8,186 nt of DNA, from the NCBI GenBank assembly GCA_025450255.1, contig JANWHV010000003.1:1-8186 (forward strand), read 5' to 3'. Below, piece after piece: positions 1 through 6,258 of this stretch (position 1 is the stretch's first letter; every line of letters starts with the position of its first letter). The stretch is from Chloroflexota bacterium. Lineage in GTDB: Bacteria > Chloroflexota > UBA5177 > JANWHV01. A program made the translations under genes and the position numbers. The notes below the pieces were generated by a model that was not told the DNA's origin, did no database searches, and saw only the letters and a list, made by a program, of their open reading frames with translations.

Positions 1-461
1 AGGGTAACCGCGCCGGAGGTGGCGCCGTGGTACGAGCGATACCTGGCGATAATCTTCTGGCGGCCGGTGTACGCGCGCGCCATTTTGACCGCGTTTTCGT
101 TCGCCTCGGCGCCGCCGTTTGTGAAGAAGCTGACGTCCAGATCACCAGGCGTCACTTCAGCCAGGAGGCGCGCTAGCTCACCACGCTTGTCATTGGCAAA
201 GCTCGGCGCAACGAAACAGAGCTCATCGGCTTGCTCTTTGATAGCCGCCACCACGCGGGGGTGCTGGTGCCCAATATTGCTGTTGATGAGCTGGGAAGCG
301 AAGTCGAGATAGCGCTTTCCGTTGTAATCCCAAAAATACCGCCCTTGCGCGCCCGCGATAGGCAGCGGCTTGATCGCGGATTGCGTGGACCAGGAGTGGA
401 GGACATATCGCTTGTCGTCCTCGATTACTTCCTCAACACTCGCTCGTTGCCGCAGTTGCAT
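1..461 (-). CDS. Class III PLP-dependent aminotransferase, N-terminal part (runs off left edge)
   Basis: Only about the first 153 residues are present; the C-terminal two thirds, including the PLP-binding lysine, lie beyond the left edge. Seen: a class III fold start with YFWDYNGKRYLDF (residues 42-54), the IGHQHPRVVAAI segment (63-74), the phosphate-binding TNGGAEANENAVKMAR region (114-129) and the RYRSYHGAT segment (140-148) that packs on the cofactor ring. The start is the ATG at 461, preceded on the minus strand by GAGGAGGG with a 6-base spacer. The family moves an amino group from an omega-amino acid or amine (beta-alanine, taurine, GABA, putrescine) to pyruvate or 2-oxoglutarate in the cytoplasm. 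The substrate cannot be fixed from this fragment. It lies 93 bases downstream of the transporter binding-protein gene on the same strand, so it is probably its co-transcribed catabolic partner. The nearby malonate-semialdehyde dehydrogenase makes beta-alanine a natural candidate, by inference only. Confidence 0.9.
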   Translation of the reverse strand, partial: MQLRQRASVEEVIEDDKRYVLHSWSTQSAIKPLPIAGAQGRYFWDYNGKRYLDFASQLINSNIGHQHPRVVAAIKEQADELCFVAPSFANDKRGELARLLAEVTPGDLDVSFFTNGGAEANENAVKMARAYTGRQKIIARYRSYHGATSGAVT

Positions 462-498
462 GGCGCGCCCTCCTCACGTTACGCCGGAGTGGAAGCGG

Positions 499-536
499 AA
501 ACGGGCTACGGTAGCGTTGCCGACCGTAGCCCGTTT
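499..536 (-). terminator. Intercistronic hairpin between binding protein and aminotransferase
   Basis: A perfect 14-bp inverted repeat (arms 499-512 and 523-536, core ACGGGCTACGGT / ACCGTAGCCCGT) encloses a 10-base loop. It begins 19 bases after the binding-protein stop codon in the direction of transcription. Only three T residues follow on the minus strand, so it is a weak candidate for a factor-independent terminator. It could equally be an attenuating or 3'-end-stabilising hairpin that makes the binding protein more abundant than the downstream aminotransferase. The inverted repeat is seen directly; the function is inferred. Confidence 0.6.
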
Positions 537-554
537 GTTGCAGCCTCCCCGGAA

Positions 555-1595
555 CTACATTGACATCGAAGATATTGCTTTCTTCCAGTATGACTGATCG
601 TACGCGCCGGATGGGTACTTCGAGATCACCTTCTGCGTCACGCAGTTTGTGGCGGTCCGCTTGAAGGAGGCCGGATCCATATAGCCGATACCCAGCTTGA
701 TGGCCGGCCCGAAGTTGATCAGCTTGTTGACCTCGGTCGCCATGTACACCTCATGGTGCAGCGTCGCGGCCTTGAGCGTGTCGTAGCCATACACGATCTT
801 CCCAGCGCCGGCGGGATCTTTCTGCACATCCTGCCAGCCCCTGATGCTGGCGCGGAGGAAGCGCACCGTCGTATCGCTGTTTTTGTTCAGGTAATCGCGT
901 TTGGCGAAGATGCCGTCTTCCAGCATGCTGACGCCTTCCTTGCCGTAATCCCATATGTTCAGGTCGCTCAGCTTGACGCCCGAATCGAGGACAACGCCCA
1001 ATTCGTTGTAGGTCATCGCCGAGGCGACGTCGATCTTATGGGTCAGGAAGGTGTTCATCTCGAACTGCTGGTGATACACGGTGAACTTCTTGGTCGGATC
1101 GATGCCCAGCTTCGTCATCCAGGCGAAGAATTGATATTGGTTGCCATAGAACCAGACTCCGACCTTTTTGCCGGCGAAATCTTGCGGCGAGTTGATGTGC
1201 GAGCTCTTGAACGCGATCAGGCGCATGCCGGTCGTCTGGAAGATCTGGGCAATATTGACGATATTCTGCCCGTGGTCGCGCTGGGTGAGCAGCGATGGCA
1301 TCCAATCTATGCCGAAGTCAGCGCCGCCGTTTTCGACCACGGTCTCGGGCGCGATGTTCGGTCCAGGCGACTGGATATGCACGTCCAGGCCTTCCTTGGC
1401 GTAGTAACCCTTCTTCAGGGCCACGAAATACCCCGCGAACTGCGCCTGGGTCACCCACTTGAGGATCAGCCGCACGGGAGTCAATGCCCGCGCGCGCGGA
1501 GACGCCGAGACGGATTGCGCGCGTCCAAGGCCCCCGATCAGTAACCCACCGACCAACAACAGTGCCGCGTAACGGTGTAGCCGCGATGATGCCAT
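555..1595 (-). CDS. ABC transporter substrate-binding protein, NMT1/THI5-like (ThiY/RibY type)
   Basis: 346-residue periplasmic solute receptor of the NMT1/THI5-like family, whose members bind thiamin-precursor pyrimidines, riboflavin, sulfonates or nitrate. Residues 1-31 form a Sec signal peptide: basic n-region with R5, H7 and R8, hydrophobic core about 10-24, likely cleavage after VSA at 29-31. No lipobox cysteine is present. The mature domain opens with the family's first strand and helix (LKWVTQAQFAGYFVALKKG, 45-63), then YYAKEGLDVHI (64-74), GGADFGIDW (90-98), NIAQIFQTTGMRLIAF (114-129) and the hinge strand KKVGVWFYGNQYQFFAW (143-159). The start at 1595 is chosen because GGAGG lies five bases upstream and the signal peptide follows at once; the frame stays open to 1685 but that extension has no signal character. 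It is encoded after its two permeases with a 144-base gap, unlike the tight spacing of the other transporter genes. The ligand is unknown; a pyrimidine-like compound is one possibility. Confidence 0.9.
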   Translation of the reverse strand: MASSRLHRYAALLLVGGLLIGGLGRAQSVSASPRARALTPVRLILKWVTQAQFAGYFVALKKGYYAKEGLDVHIQSPGPNIAPETVVENGGADFGIDWMPSLLTQRDHGQNIVNIAQIFQTTGMRLIAFKSSHINSPQDFAGKKVGVWFYGNQYQFFAWMTKLGIDPTKKFTVYHQQFEMNTFLTHKIDVASAMTYNELGVVLDSGVKLSDLNIWDYGKEGVSMLEDGIFAKRDYLNKNSDTTVRFLRASIRGWQDVQKDPAGAGKIVYGYDTLKAATLHHEVYMATEVNKLINFGPAIKLGIGYMDPASFKRTATNCVTQKVISKYPSGAYDQSYWKKAISSMSM

Positions 1596-1600
1596 TCCAT

Positions 1601-1605
1601 CCTCC
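1601..1605 (-). promoter_or_regulatory. Ribosome binding site fixing the binding-protein start
   Basis: On the minus strand GGAGG is followed by ATGGA and then the ATG at 1595. This spacing and the signal peptide right after the ATG decide in favour of this start over the upstream one at 1685. A second ATG at 1600 is in another frame. Confidence 0.8.
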
Positions 1606-1739
1606 ACTGTGACAGCGTCTATGAACGAGTGCCGGTATCTCCACCAGGCATGCCTGCCGAACCAGGCGCCTCTGCCGTGTCTCACCCCCCTTCCAGCGCC
1701 GCATGCGCTCGCGATCGTACGTGAGTTAACGTGACAACG

Positions 1740-2582
1740 TCAGTGCCCGCGGTAGGAAACGTGCCAGAATGTAATGATCCGCTCGATGACCAGCAACGCG
1801 CAGTAGAAGATAATACCGATCAGGCAGGTGACGACGGTATAGGCCCAGACAACATCCCATGTTTGGTTCGATGCCTCATTTTGCAATTGGAAGCCCAGCC
1901 CGTCAATTGGGCCAGGGAAATACTCGGCGATAACAGCGCCAATCAGGCTTAGAACGCTGCAGATTTTCAGGCCATTGAACACCATGGGCATGGCGGCGGG
2001 CAATTGCAGCTTCCTGAACACCGTCCAGCCGGACGCTCCATACGACGACAGCAGCTCGCGCGACAGTGGATCGTATGAGGTAAGGCCAACTACCGTGTTC
2101 ACCATCATCGGGAAGAAGGTCATTACCGCGACCACCGCGGCCTTGGCCGGCCATTCGAGGCCAAACCAGAAAATCAGCACCGGCGCCATGCCGATAATCG
2201 GGATCGAGCTGCTCGCCACCGCGTAGGGCACGAGGCCGCGCCGCAGCCAGGCAAAGCGGGCGCACACCACGCCTACCAAGAAACCCAGGCCGCATCCAAG
2301 TATGTAGCCCCGAATGGCCTCCTCCCAAAACGTGACCCGTACCCCGGTCCAGATCGTATCTCCGTTCGCCCGGATCGCCGCCAGAATATCGGTAGGCGGC
2401 GGCAGCTGGCTCGTATGGAAGACAAACTGCCATGCCGCCAGCACGGCGGCAAGCACGAGCGCCGGCGCCAGTATCACCGGCCCGTATCGTCTCGCCAGCG
2501 CACCCGAGAACCGGCGTTCAGTTACGGCCTGCGTGCCTGTATCCGCGATCAGCTCCATCGCATGAACCCCACGGCCCTCCAC
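1740..2582 (-). CDS. ABC transporter permease, second subunit (SsuC/ThiX/RibX type)
   Basis: Inner-membrane permease of the BPD_transp_1 family, 280 residues from the GTG at 2582 or 272 from the ATG at 2558. Seen: a first membrane segment about residues 35-54 (PVILAPALVLAAVLAAW), periplasmic PPPTDILAAI (61-70), further hydrophobic segments about 91-108, 121-140, 147-166 and 204-221, and a last one about 247-266. The cytoplasmic EAA loop that docks on the ATPase reads ELLSSYGASGWTVFRKLQLP at 176-195. The start is not certain. The GTG has no strong ribosome site, and the in-frame ATG at 2558 has only GGGG upstream. The gap to the preceding permease stop is 24 or 48 bases, so the two are surely in one operon. 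The sequence is clearly different from the other permease, so the channel is probably a heterodimer. Confidence 0.92.
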   Translation of the reverse strand: MEGRGVHAMELIADTGTQAVTERRFSGALARRYGPVILAPALVLAAVLAAWQFVFHTSQLPPPTDILAAIRANGDTIWTGVRVTFWEEAIRGYILGCGLGFLVGVVCARFAWLRRGLVPYAVASSSIPIIGMAPVLIFWFGLEWPAKAAVVAVMTFFPMMVNTVVGLTSYDPLSRELLSSYGASGWTVFRKLQLPAAMPMVFNGLKICSVLSLIGAVIAEYFPGPIDGLGFQLQNEASNQTWDVVWAYTVVTCLIGIIFYCALLVIERIITFWHVSYRGH

Positions 2583-2606
2583 GCGTTCATCTACCGCGCC
2601 GGCTTC

Positions 2607-3557
2607 TCATGCTACGCGCGGCCGCGCCCGCACCGCCGCCCGTTCGAGCAGTGACAACACCGCATACGCGCCCACGCCGAGCACGGAACCCGCCAGCATT
2701 GTCGACCACAGCAGTAAATCGCGGCCAAACGTATTGCCGGCCACCAGCAAGGCGCCAAGCCCGTATTCGGAGCCGATCAGCTCCGACACCATCGCCCCAA
2801 CCAGCGCCGCCGTGCTCGCGACTTTCAGCCCCGTGAAAATGTAGGGCAGCGCGGCGGGAAATCGCAGCTTCCAGTACACCTGCCACAGGCTTGCCGCGTA
2901 CGATCGCATCAACTCGTGCGCCAGCGCGTCCGCCGACTTCAGGCCCTTGACGGCGCTGACCGCGACCGCGAAGAAGACGAGATAGGTCGTGACATAGACT
3001 TTCGCCGCCAGATTGAGCCCGACCAGGCTCGTGAGGATCGGCGCAAGGGCCAGAATCGGCACTGTCTGCGAAGCCACCACGAACGGCATGAAGCTGGCCT
3101 CCAGCGGGCGGGAATGCACGAATATGGTGGCGATCAGTAGACCAAGCAGCGTGCCGGCCAGCAGCCCGATGCCCGCCTCCTCGGCGGTCGTCCCCACGTG
3201 TTGCCAGGTGACATAGGGTCCGGACGCGTTCTCAAACAGGCCAAGCCATAGATCGTGTACGACCTGGTGCGGCGGCGGCACCCAGGGATTGTCCTGATCC
3301 ATCGTCGCCCGCGCGGTCTGCCAGAACGACGCGTGAGCCGGCACGGACTGTTGCGCCTGGGGCCAGTTACCCCGCGCCGCCAGCACGTACCAGATCCCCA
3401 GGATCGCAAGTCCCACCAGTACGACCGGCCAGACACTTCCCGACACGTCGCGCCGAGACACGCCGCGCTTCGCGGCCGGCCCAGGCGCGTCCGCGTCGCT
3501 AAAGCGCGCCAGATCGCCGGTCGGCAGCTCGGATGTTGGCGCCGGCGCCGTGCTCAT
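2607..3557 (-). CDS. ABC transporter permease, first subunit (SsuC/ThiX/RibX type)
   Basis: Inner-membrane permease of the BPD_transp_1 family, 316 residues, longer than the usual 250-280. A hydrophilic N-terminal tail of about 40 residues (rich in A, P and D) precedes membrane segment 1 (WPVVLVGLAILGIWYVLA, 43-60). A long periplasmic stretch (about 61-120) ends with WVPPPHQVVHDLW (92-104). Further hydrophobic segments lie at about 128-147, 157-179, 187-204 and 243-262, and the last at about 282-304. The EAA loop for ATPase contact is ELMRSYAASLWQVYWKLRFP at 215-234. The ATG overlaps the ATPase stop by four bases (ATGA, 3554-3557), a sign of translational coupling. It should pair with the second permease and the ATPase to import the ligand delivered by the binding protein. 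The substrate is not evident from sequence. Confidence 0.93.
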   Translation of the reverse strand: MSTAPAPTSELPTGDLARFSDADAPGPAAKRGVSRRDVSGSVWPVVLVGLAILGIWYVLAARGNWPQAQQSVPAHASFWQTARATMDQDNPWVPPPHQVVHDLWLGLFENASGPYVTWQHVGTTAEEAGIGLLAGTLLGLLIATIFVHSRPLEASFMPFVVASQTVPILALAPILTSLVGLNLAAKVYVTTYLVFFAVAVSAVKGLKSADALAHELMRSYAASLWQVYWKLRFPAALPYIFTGLKVASTAALVGAMVSELIGSEYGLGALLVAGNTFGRDLLLWSTMLAGSVLGVGAYAVLSLLERAAVRARPRVA

Positions 3558-4558
3558 AGCGCGTGTCCTTCGCGGAGACAGCCCCTAACTTCCGTTACGT
3601 AGTCGAAGAATCGCGGCGTCTCGCGGGTTTGCGCATCGCGTGGTTGCGGCAAATCGATCGATATGACGCGTTCAATTTTTCCGGGCCGCGGCGTCATCAC
3701 CACCACTCTGGTGGACAAAAATACGGCCTCGGCGATGCTATGCGTGACGAAGATTATCGTGGTGCCGGTTTGCCGCCAGATATTGAGAAGCTCCATGTTG
3801 AGCCGCTCGCGTGTCATCTCGTCCAGCGCCCCAAACGGCTCGTCCATCAATAATATCGACGGCCTGAATGAAAGCGCGCGCGCTATCGCCACCCGCTGCT
3901 GCATGCCGCCGCTGAGCTGCCAGGGGTAGCTGGCGGCAAAATCATGCAAGCCCATAAGCTTCAGCAGCTCAGCGGTGCGCGAGGCACGCTCGACGGCGGG
4001 AACCTTGAAGATCTCCAATGGAAGCTGCACGTTCTTCACCACGGTCCGCCAATCGTACAACACTGGCGCCTGGAATACGATACCGTAGTCACGATCGGAG
4101 CGCGCGCGCGCCGGTGACTTGCCTTTGACGGTAAGCGTCCCGGCCGATGGTCGCAGTAGGTCACCTATGAGCCGCAGCAATGTGCTCTTTCCACAGCCCG
4201 ATGGCCCAAGCAGCGAAATGAACTCACCGGGCTCGACGCTCAGGCTGACGTCCGAGAGCGCCGTGGTCAGTCTGCCCTGGGCGCGAAACGTCATCGACAC
4301 GTGGTCCGCCATGATGGCCGGTGACTGCGTGGGCTTCAAACCAATCTGACTCCAGACGTACTGTTCAACGTCCTTCCAGGCACGAACAGGCAGCGCCCAG
4401 GCGGCTGGCCCGGCACGCGAAACAATGGGAATCTCCTGCGTGGCGTCGTCACGACGCGTGCCGGCCAATGTACCGGCCCGCGCCGCCGCTGCTCCGGTCC
4501 ACACACCCCGTGCCACGGCATCATGGCGAAGGCTGCGGGAAGTGTACACCCCCTCCAT
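3554..4558 (-). CDS. ABC transporter ATP-binding protein (nitrate/sulfonate/thiamin-precursor type); start uncertain
   Basis: Cytoplasmic ATPase driving the import system. Counting from the ATG at 4558 (334 residues): Walker A GPSGCGKST at 118-126, Q-loop Q163 in GIVFQAP, signature LSGGMQQR at 215-222, Walker B ILLMDEP at 235-241, D-loop GALD at 243-246, H-loop H273 in FVTHS. All motifs are intact. The conserved domain begins only near residue 82 (IMADHVSMTF), and the family is normally about 250-270 residues, so roughly 80 N-terminal residues are extra. The coordinates give the frame from its first ATG, but no ribosome site precedes 4558 and a near-consensus promoter (4541-4569) lies over this stretch. 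A later start is therefore likely. The TTG at 4339, with GGAG nine bases upstream, would give 262 residues; the ATG at 4312 lacks a ribosome site and would cut into the first strand. The stop overlaps the permease start (ATGA). The ATPase assignment is firm; the start is not. Confidence 0.93.
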   Translation of the reverse strand: MEGVYTSRSLRHDAVARGVWTGAAAARAGTLAGTRRDDATQEIPIVSRAGPAAWALPVRAWKDVEQYVWSQIGLKPTQSPAIMADHVSMTFRAQGRLTTALSDVSLSVEPGEFISLLGPSGCGKSTLLRLIGDLLRPSAGTLTVKGKSPARARSDRDYGIVFQAPVLYDWRTVVKNVQLPLEIFKVPAVERASRTAELLKLMGLHDFAASYPWQLSGGMQQRVAIARALSFRPSILLMDEPFGALDEMTRERLNMELLNIWRQTGTTIIFVTHSIAEAVFLSTRVVVMTPRPGKIERVISIDLPQPRDAQTRETPRFFDYVTEVRGCLREGHAL

Positions 4559-4569
4559 AGGGGTGTCAA
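4541..4569 (-). promoter_or_regulatory. Candidate sigma-70-type promoter of the transporter operon
   Basis: On the minus strand a perfect -35 box TTGACA (4569-4564) is separated by exactly 17 bases from TACACT (4546-4541), a four-of-six match to the -10 consensus. Transcription would begin near 4534 and run into the ABC ATPase. The boxes and spacing are seen directly; activity is inferred. It conflicts with translation of the ATPase from 4558, because the -10 box would lie inside the coding region. Confidence 0.55.
4546..4566. promoter_or_regulatory. Dyad-symmetric operator candidate between -35 and -10
   Basis: Perfect inverted repeat ACACCCC-N7-GGGGTGT, plus-strand arms 4546-4552 and 4560-4566, filling the spacer of the minus-strand promoter. 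The arms overlap the end of the -35 box and the start of the -10 box. A dimeric regulator bound here could repress or distort the promoter. The C-run/G-run dyad resembles operators of CsoR/RcnR-type regulators, and dyads in this position are also typical of MerR-type regulation, though those promoters usually have a 19-20 bp spacer. No regulator gene is in the window, so the binding protein is unknown. Confidence 0.5.
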
Positions 4570-4575
4570 CCACGA

Positions 4576-4605
4576 TTGGCGCTTGGCTTCACAGGCTCTT
4601 ATCAT
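4576..4605 (+). promoter_or_regulatory. Candidate promoter for mmsA and the downstream aldehyde dehydrogenase
   Basis: TTGGCG (4576-4581, four of six to the -35 consensus), an 18-base spacer, then TATCAT (4600-4605, five of six to the -10 consensus). Transcription would start near 4612 and give a leader of about 105 bases before the mmsA ATG. It starts only 10 bases from the dyad at 4546-4566, so one bound regulator could affect both directions. Moderate match only. Confidence 0.4.
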
Positions 4606-4654
4606 GAAGATGTACGTCTCGCGCGAGCAGTGAAGCTCGGCGAACGCGGCGGCT

Positions 4655-4671
4655 CGCGGCGATACGCCGCG
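4655..4671 (+). other. GC-rich hairpin in the mmsA leader
   Basis: CGCGGCG (4655-4661), loop ATA, CGCCGCG (4665-4671): a perfect 7-bp stem in the presumed untranslated leader. A separate 12-base perfect palindrome, GCCCCGCGGGGC, lies at 4691-4702, three bases before the mmsA ribosome site. Either could influence translation initiation or simply reflect GC-rich composition. Confidence 0.4.
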
Positions 4672-4705
4672 GCGCGCCCGAAGCATGTCCGCCCCGCGGG
4701 GCACG

Positions 4706-4711
4706 AGGAGG
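4706..4711 (+). promoter_or_regulatory. Ribosome binding site fixing the mmsA start
   Basis: Perfect AGGAGG with a six-base spacer (AACACC) to the ATG at 4718. It decides against the upstream in-frame ATG at 4685, which has no such site. Confidence 0.85.
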
Positions 4712-4717
4712 AACACC

Positions 4718-6205
4718 ATGGCGACAACCGTAGCTCAAGATCCGCGGCAGACCAGCACGCAGATCCGTGCTCTGCGCAATTATGTGAACGGTAAGTGGGT
4801 TGAAGCGGGCACTGCCACCCTCAACGTTCGGAATCCCGCCACCAATCAGATCCTCGCCACCGTTCCCCTGTCCACCCGTGAGGACGTCGAGCGCGCCGTC
4901 ACCGCGGCGCGGGCCGCGTTTCCGGCCTGGCGAGCGACCCCGGTCGTCGAGCGGGCGCGTTATCTCTTCAAGCTGAAGAACATTATGGAGGATGCGTTCG
5001 ACGAGCTCGCGCTGATCCTGGTCGACGAGGTCGGGAAGGCGCTTCCCGACGCGCGCGGTGAGATCCGCCGGGCCATCGAGATGGTCGAGGTCGCCTGCGG
5101 CATGCCGAGCAAGATGATGGGCAACAACCTCGAGGATATTTCGCGCGACATCGACTGCGAAATGGTCCGCCAGCCGATCGGCGTGTTTGCCGCCATCGCG
5201 CCGTATAACTTCCCCGCCATGGTGCCGTTCTGGTTCCTGCCGTTTGCCGTTGCCTGCGGCAATACCTTCATTCTCAAGCCATCCGAGCAGGTGCCGCTTA
5301 GCTCCATCCGTACCATGGAGATGTGCGAACAGGCGGGCTTTCCCGCCGGCGTGATTAACCTGGTAAACGGCGCGCACGACGCGGTGAACGGCCTGCTCGA
5401 GAGCAAGGGCATCAACGGCATCTCCTTCGTCGGCTCCGCCGCCACCGCGAAGTACGTATACAAGACCGCCGCGGAGCACGGCAAGCGCGTGCAGGCGCTC
5501 GGCGGCGCCAAAAACCACCTGGTGGTTATGCCAGACTGCCACATGGAAAAGACGCTGGCCGCGATCATGAGCTCCTCCTTCGGCGCGGCGGGCCAGCGCT
5601 GCCTGGCGGGCAGCGTGGTTGTCGCCGTCGGCGATGTGTACGAGCCGCTCAAGGAAGGGCTTCTGAAGACGGCGCGCGGCCTGAAGGTCGCGGACGGCCA
5701 TCTTGAGGACACCGATGTCGGCCCGGTGGTGTCGGAGACCCACAAATCCAAGGTCACGCAGTGGATCGACAAGGGCGTGGCGGAGGGAGCCGATCTCATC
5801 CTTGACGGGCGGAACACCGCCGAGGCGCAGGGTGAAGGCTGCTTCCTTGGCCCCACCATTTTCGATAACGTCAGGCCGGATATGGAGATCGCGCGCGAGG
5901 AGATCTTTGGCCCCGTGCTCAGCGTGGTCCGCGCCAAGGACCTCGACGAAGCAGTGAAGATCGTCAACAGCAGCCGCTACGGCAACGCGACTTCAATCTT
6001 CACGAATGACGGCAAAGCGGTACGGAATTACAAGTATCACGTTCAAGCGGGCATGGTCGGCGTGAATATCGGCGTGGCGGCGCCCATGGCGTTCTTCAGC
6101 TTTACCGGCTGGAAGGACTCGTTCTTCGGCGACCTTCACGCGCACGGGAACGACGCCGTGGATTTCTATACGGAGAAGAAGACCGTCATCACCCGCTGGT
6201 TCTAA
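4718..6205 (+). CDS. mmsA: (Methyl)malonate-semialdehyde dehydrogenase, CoA-acylating
   Basis: 495-residue cytoplasmic enzyme of the aldehyde dehydrogenase superfamily. It oxidises malonate or methylmalonate semialdehyde with NAD+ and CoA, losing CO2, to acetyl-CoA or propionyl-CoA. Seen: N-terminal NYVNGKWVEAGT (21-32), cofactor-site PYNFPAM (162-168) and ILKPSEQVP (185-193), FVGSAATAKYV (237-247), and catalytic Cys295 in AGQRCLAGS. The general-base Glu of ordinary aldehyde dehydrogenases is absent: LGGAKNH (261-267) stands where others have ELGGKSP. This substitution and the QRCLAG motif are typical of the CoA-dependent MMSDH group. EEIFGPV (394-400) and the C-terminal SFTGWKDSFFGDLHAHG (461-477) also match. 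Length is normal for the family. It is the first gene rightward of the divergent region, followed after 53 bases by another aldehyde dehydrogenase. Valine, inositol, beta-alanine and pyrimidine breakdown all use this enzyme; an aminotransferase and uptake system across the promoter favour an amine or beta-amino-acid source. Confidence 0.95.
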   Translation: MATTVAQDPRQTSTQIRALRNYVNGKWVEAGTATLNVRNPATNQILATVPLSTREDVERAVTAARAAFPAWRATPVVERARYLFKLKNIMEDAFDELALILVDEVGKALPDARGEIRRAIEMVEVACGMPSKMMGNNLEDISRDIDCEMVRQPIGVFAAIAPYNFPAMVPFWFLPFAVACGNTFILKPSEQVPLSSIRTMEMCEQAGFPAGVINLVNGAHDAVNGLLESKGINGISFVGSAATAKYVYKTAAEHGKRVQALGGAKNHLVVMPDCHMEKTLAAIMSSSFGAAGQRCLAGSVVVAVGDVYEPLKEGLLKTARGLKVADGHLEDTDVGPVVSETHKSKVTQWIDKGVAEGADLILDGRNTAEAQGEGCFLGPTIFDNVRPDMEIAREEIFGPVLSVVRAKDLDEAVKIVNSSRYGNATSIFTNDGKAVRNYKYHVQAGMVGVNIGVAAPMAFFSFTGWKDSFFGDLHAHGNDAVDFYTEKKTVITRWF

Positions 6206-6222
6206 TCGCGCCGGAGTGACGG

Positions 6223-6237
6223 GCGGCCGCGGGCCGC
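6223..6237 (+). other. Short hairpin between the two aldehyde dehydrogenase genes
   Basis: GCGGCC (6223-6228), loop GCG, GGCCGC (6232-6237), perfect 6-bp stem lying 18 bases after the mmsA stop and just before the next gene's ribosome site. No T-run follows, so it is not a convincing terminator. It may be an mRNA processing or stability element, or compositional. Confidence 0.35.
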
Positions 6238-6258
6238 TCGTCGAGGAGGATAGAGCGC

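Noticed and set aside
753..1544. Long plus-strand open frame (263 codons) opposite the binding-protein gene
   Set aside because: It is antisense to a well-supported gene, has no ribosome site or family motifs, and long antisense frames are common in GC-rich DNA.
1645..1656. CAGGCATGCCTG palindrome as an operator
   Set aside because: A single short perfect palindrome without promoter boxes around it; no second copy was noticed, so chance is likely.
1596..1685. Upstream start for the binding protein at 1685
   Set aside because: The extra 30 residues are rich in Arg, His and Trp and would bury the signal peptide. The ATG at 1595 has a well-placed GGAGG.
4313..4534. TPP or FMN riboswitch in the transporter leader
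   Set aside because: Considered because the transporter family handles thiamin precursors and riboflavin. I could not find the conserved TPP CUGAGA or FMN AGGG/GAAA core elements on the minus strand.
4685..4717. Upstream ATG for mmsA at 4685
   Set aside because: No ribosome site precedes it, while AGGAGG sits six bases before the ATG at 4718. The extra residues are not family-like.
4589..5967. Long minus-strand open frames opposite mmsA
   Set aside because: mmsA is unambiguous on the plus strand with catalytic motifs and a perfect ribosome site. The antisense translations are low-complexity and unlike any protein family I recognise.
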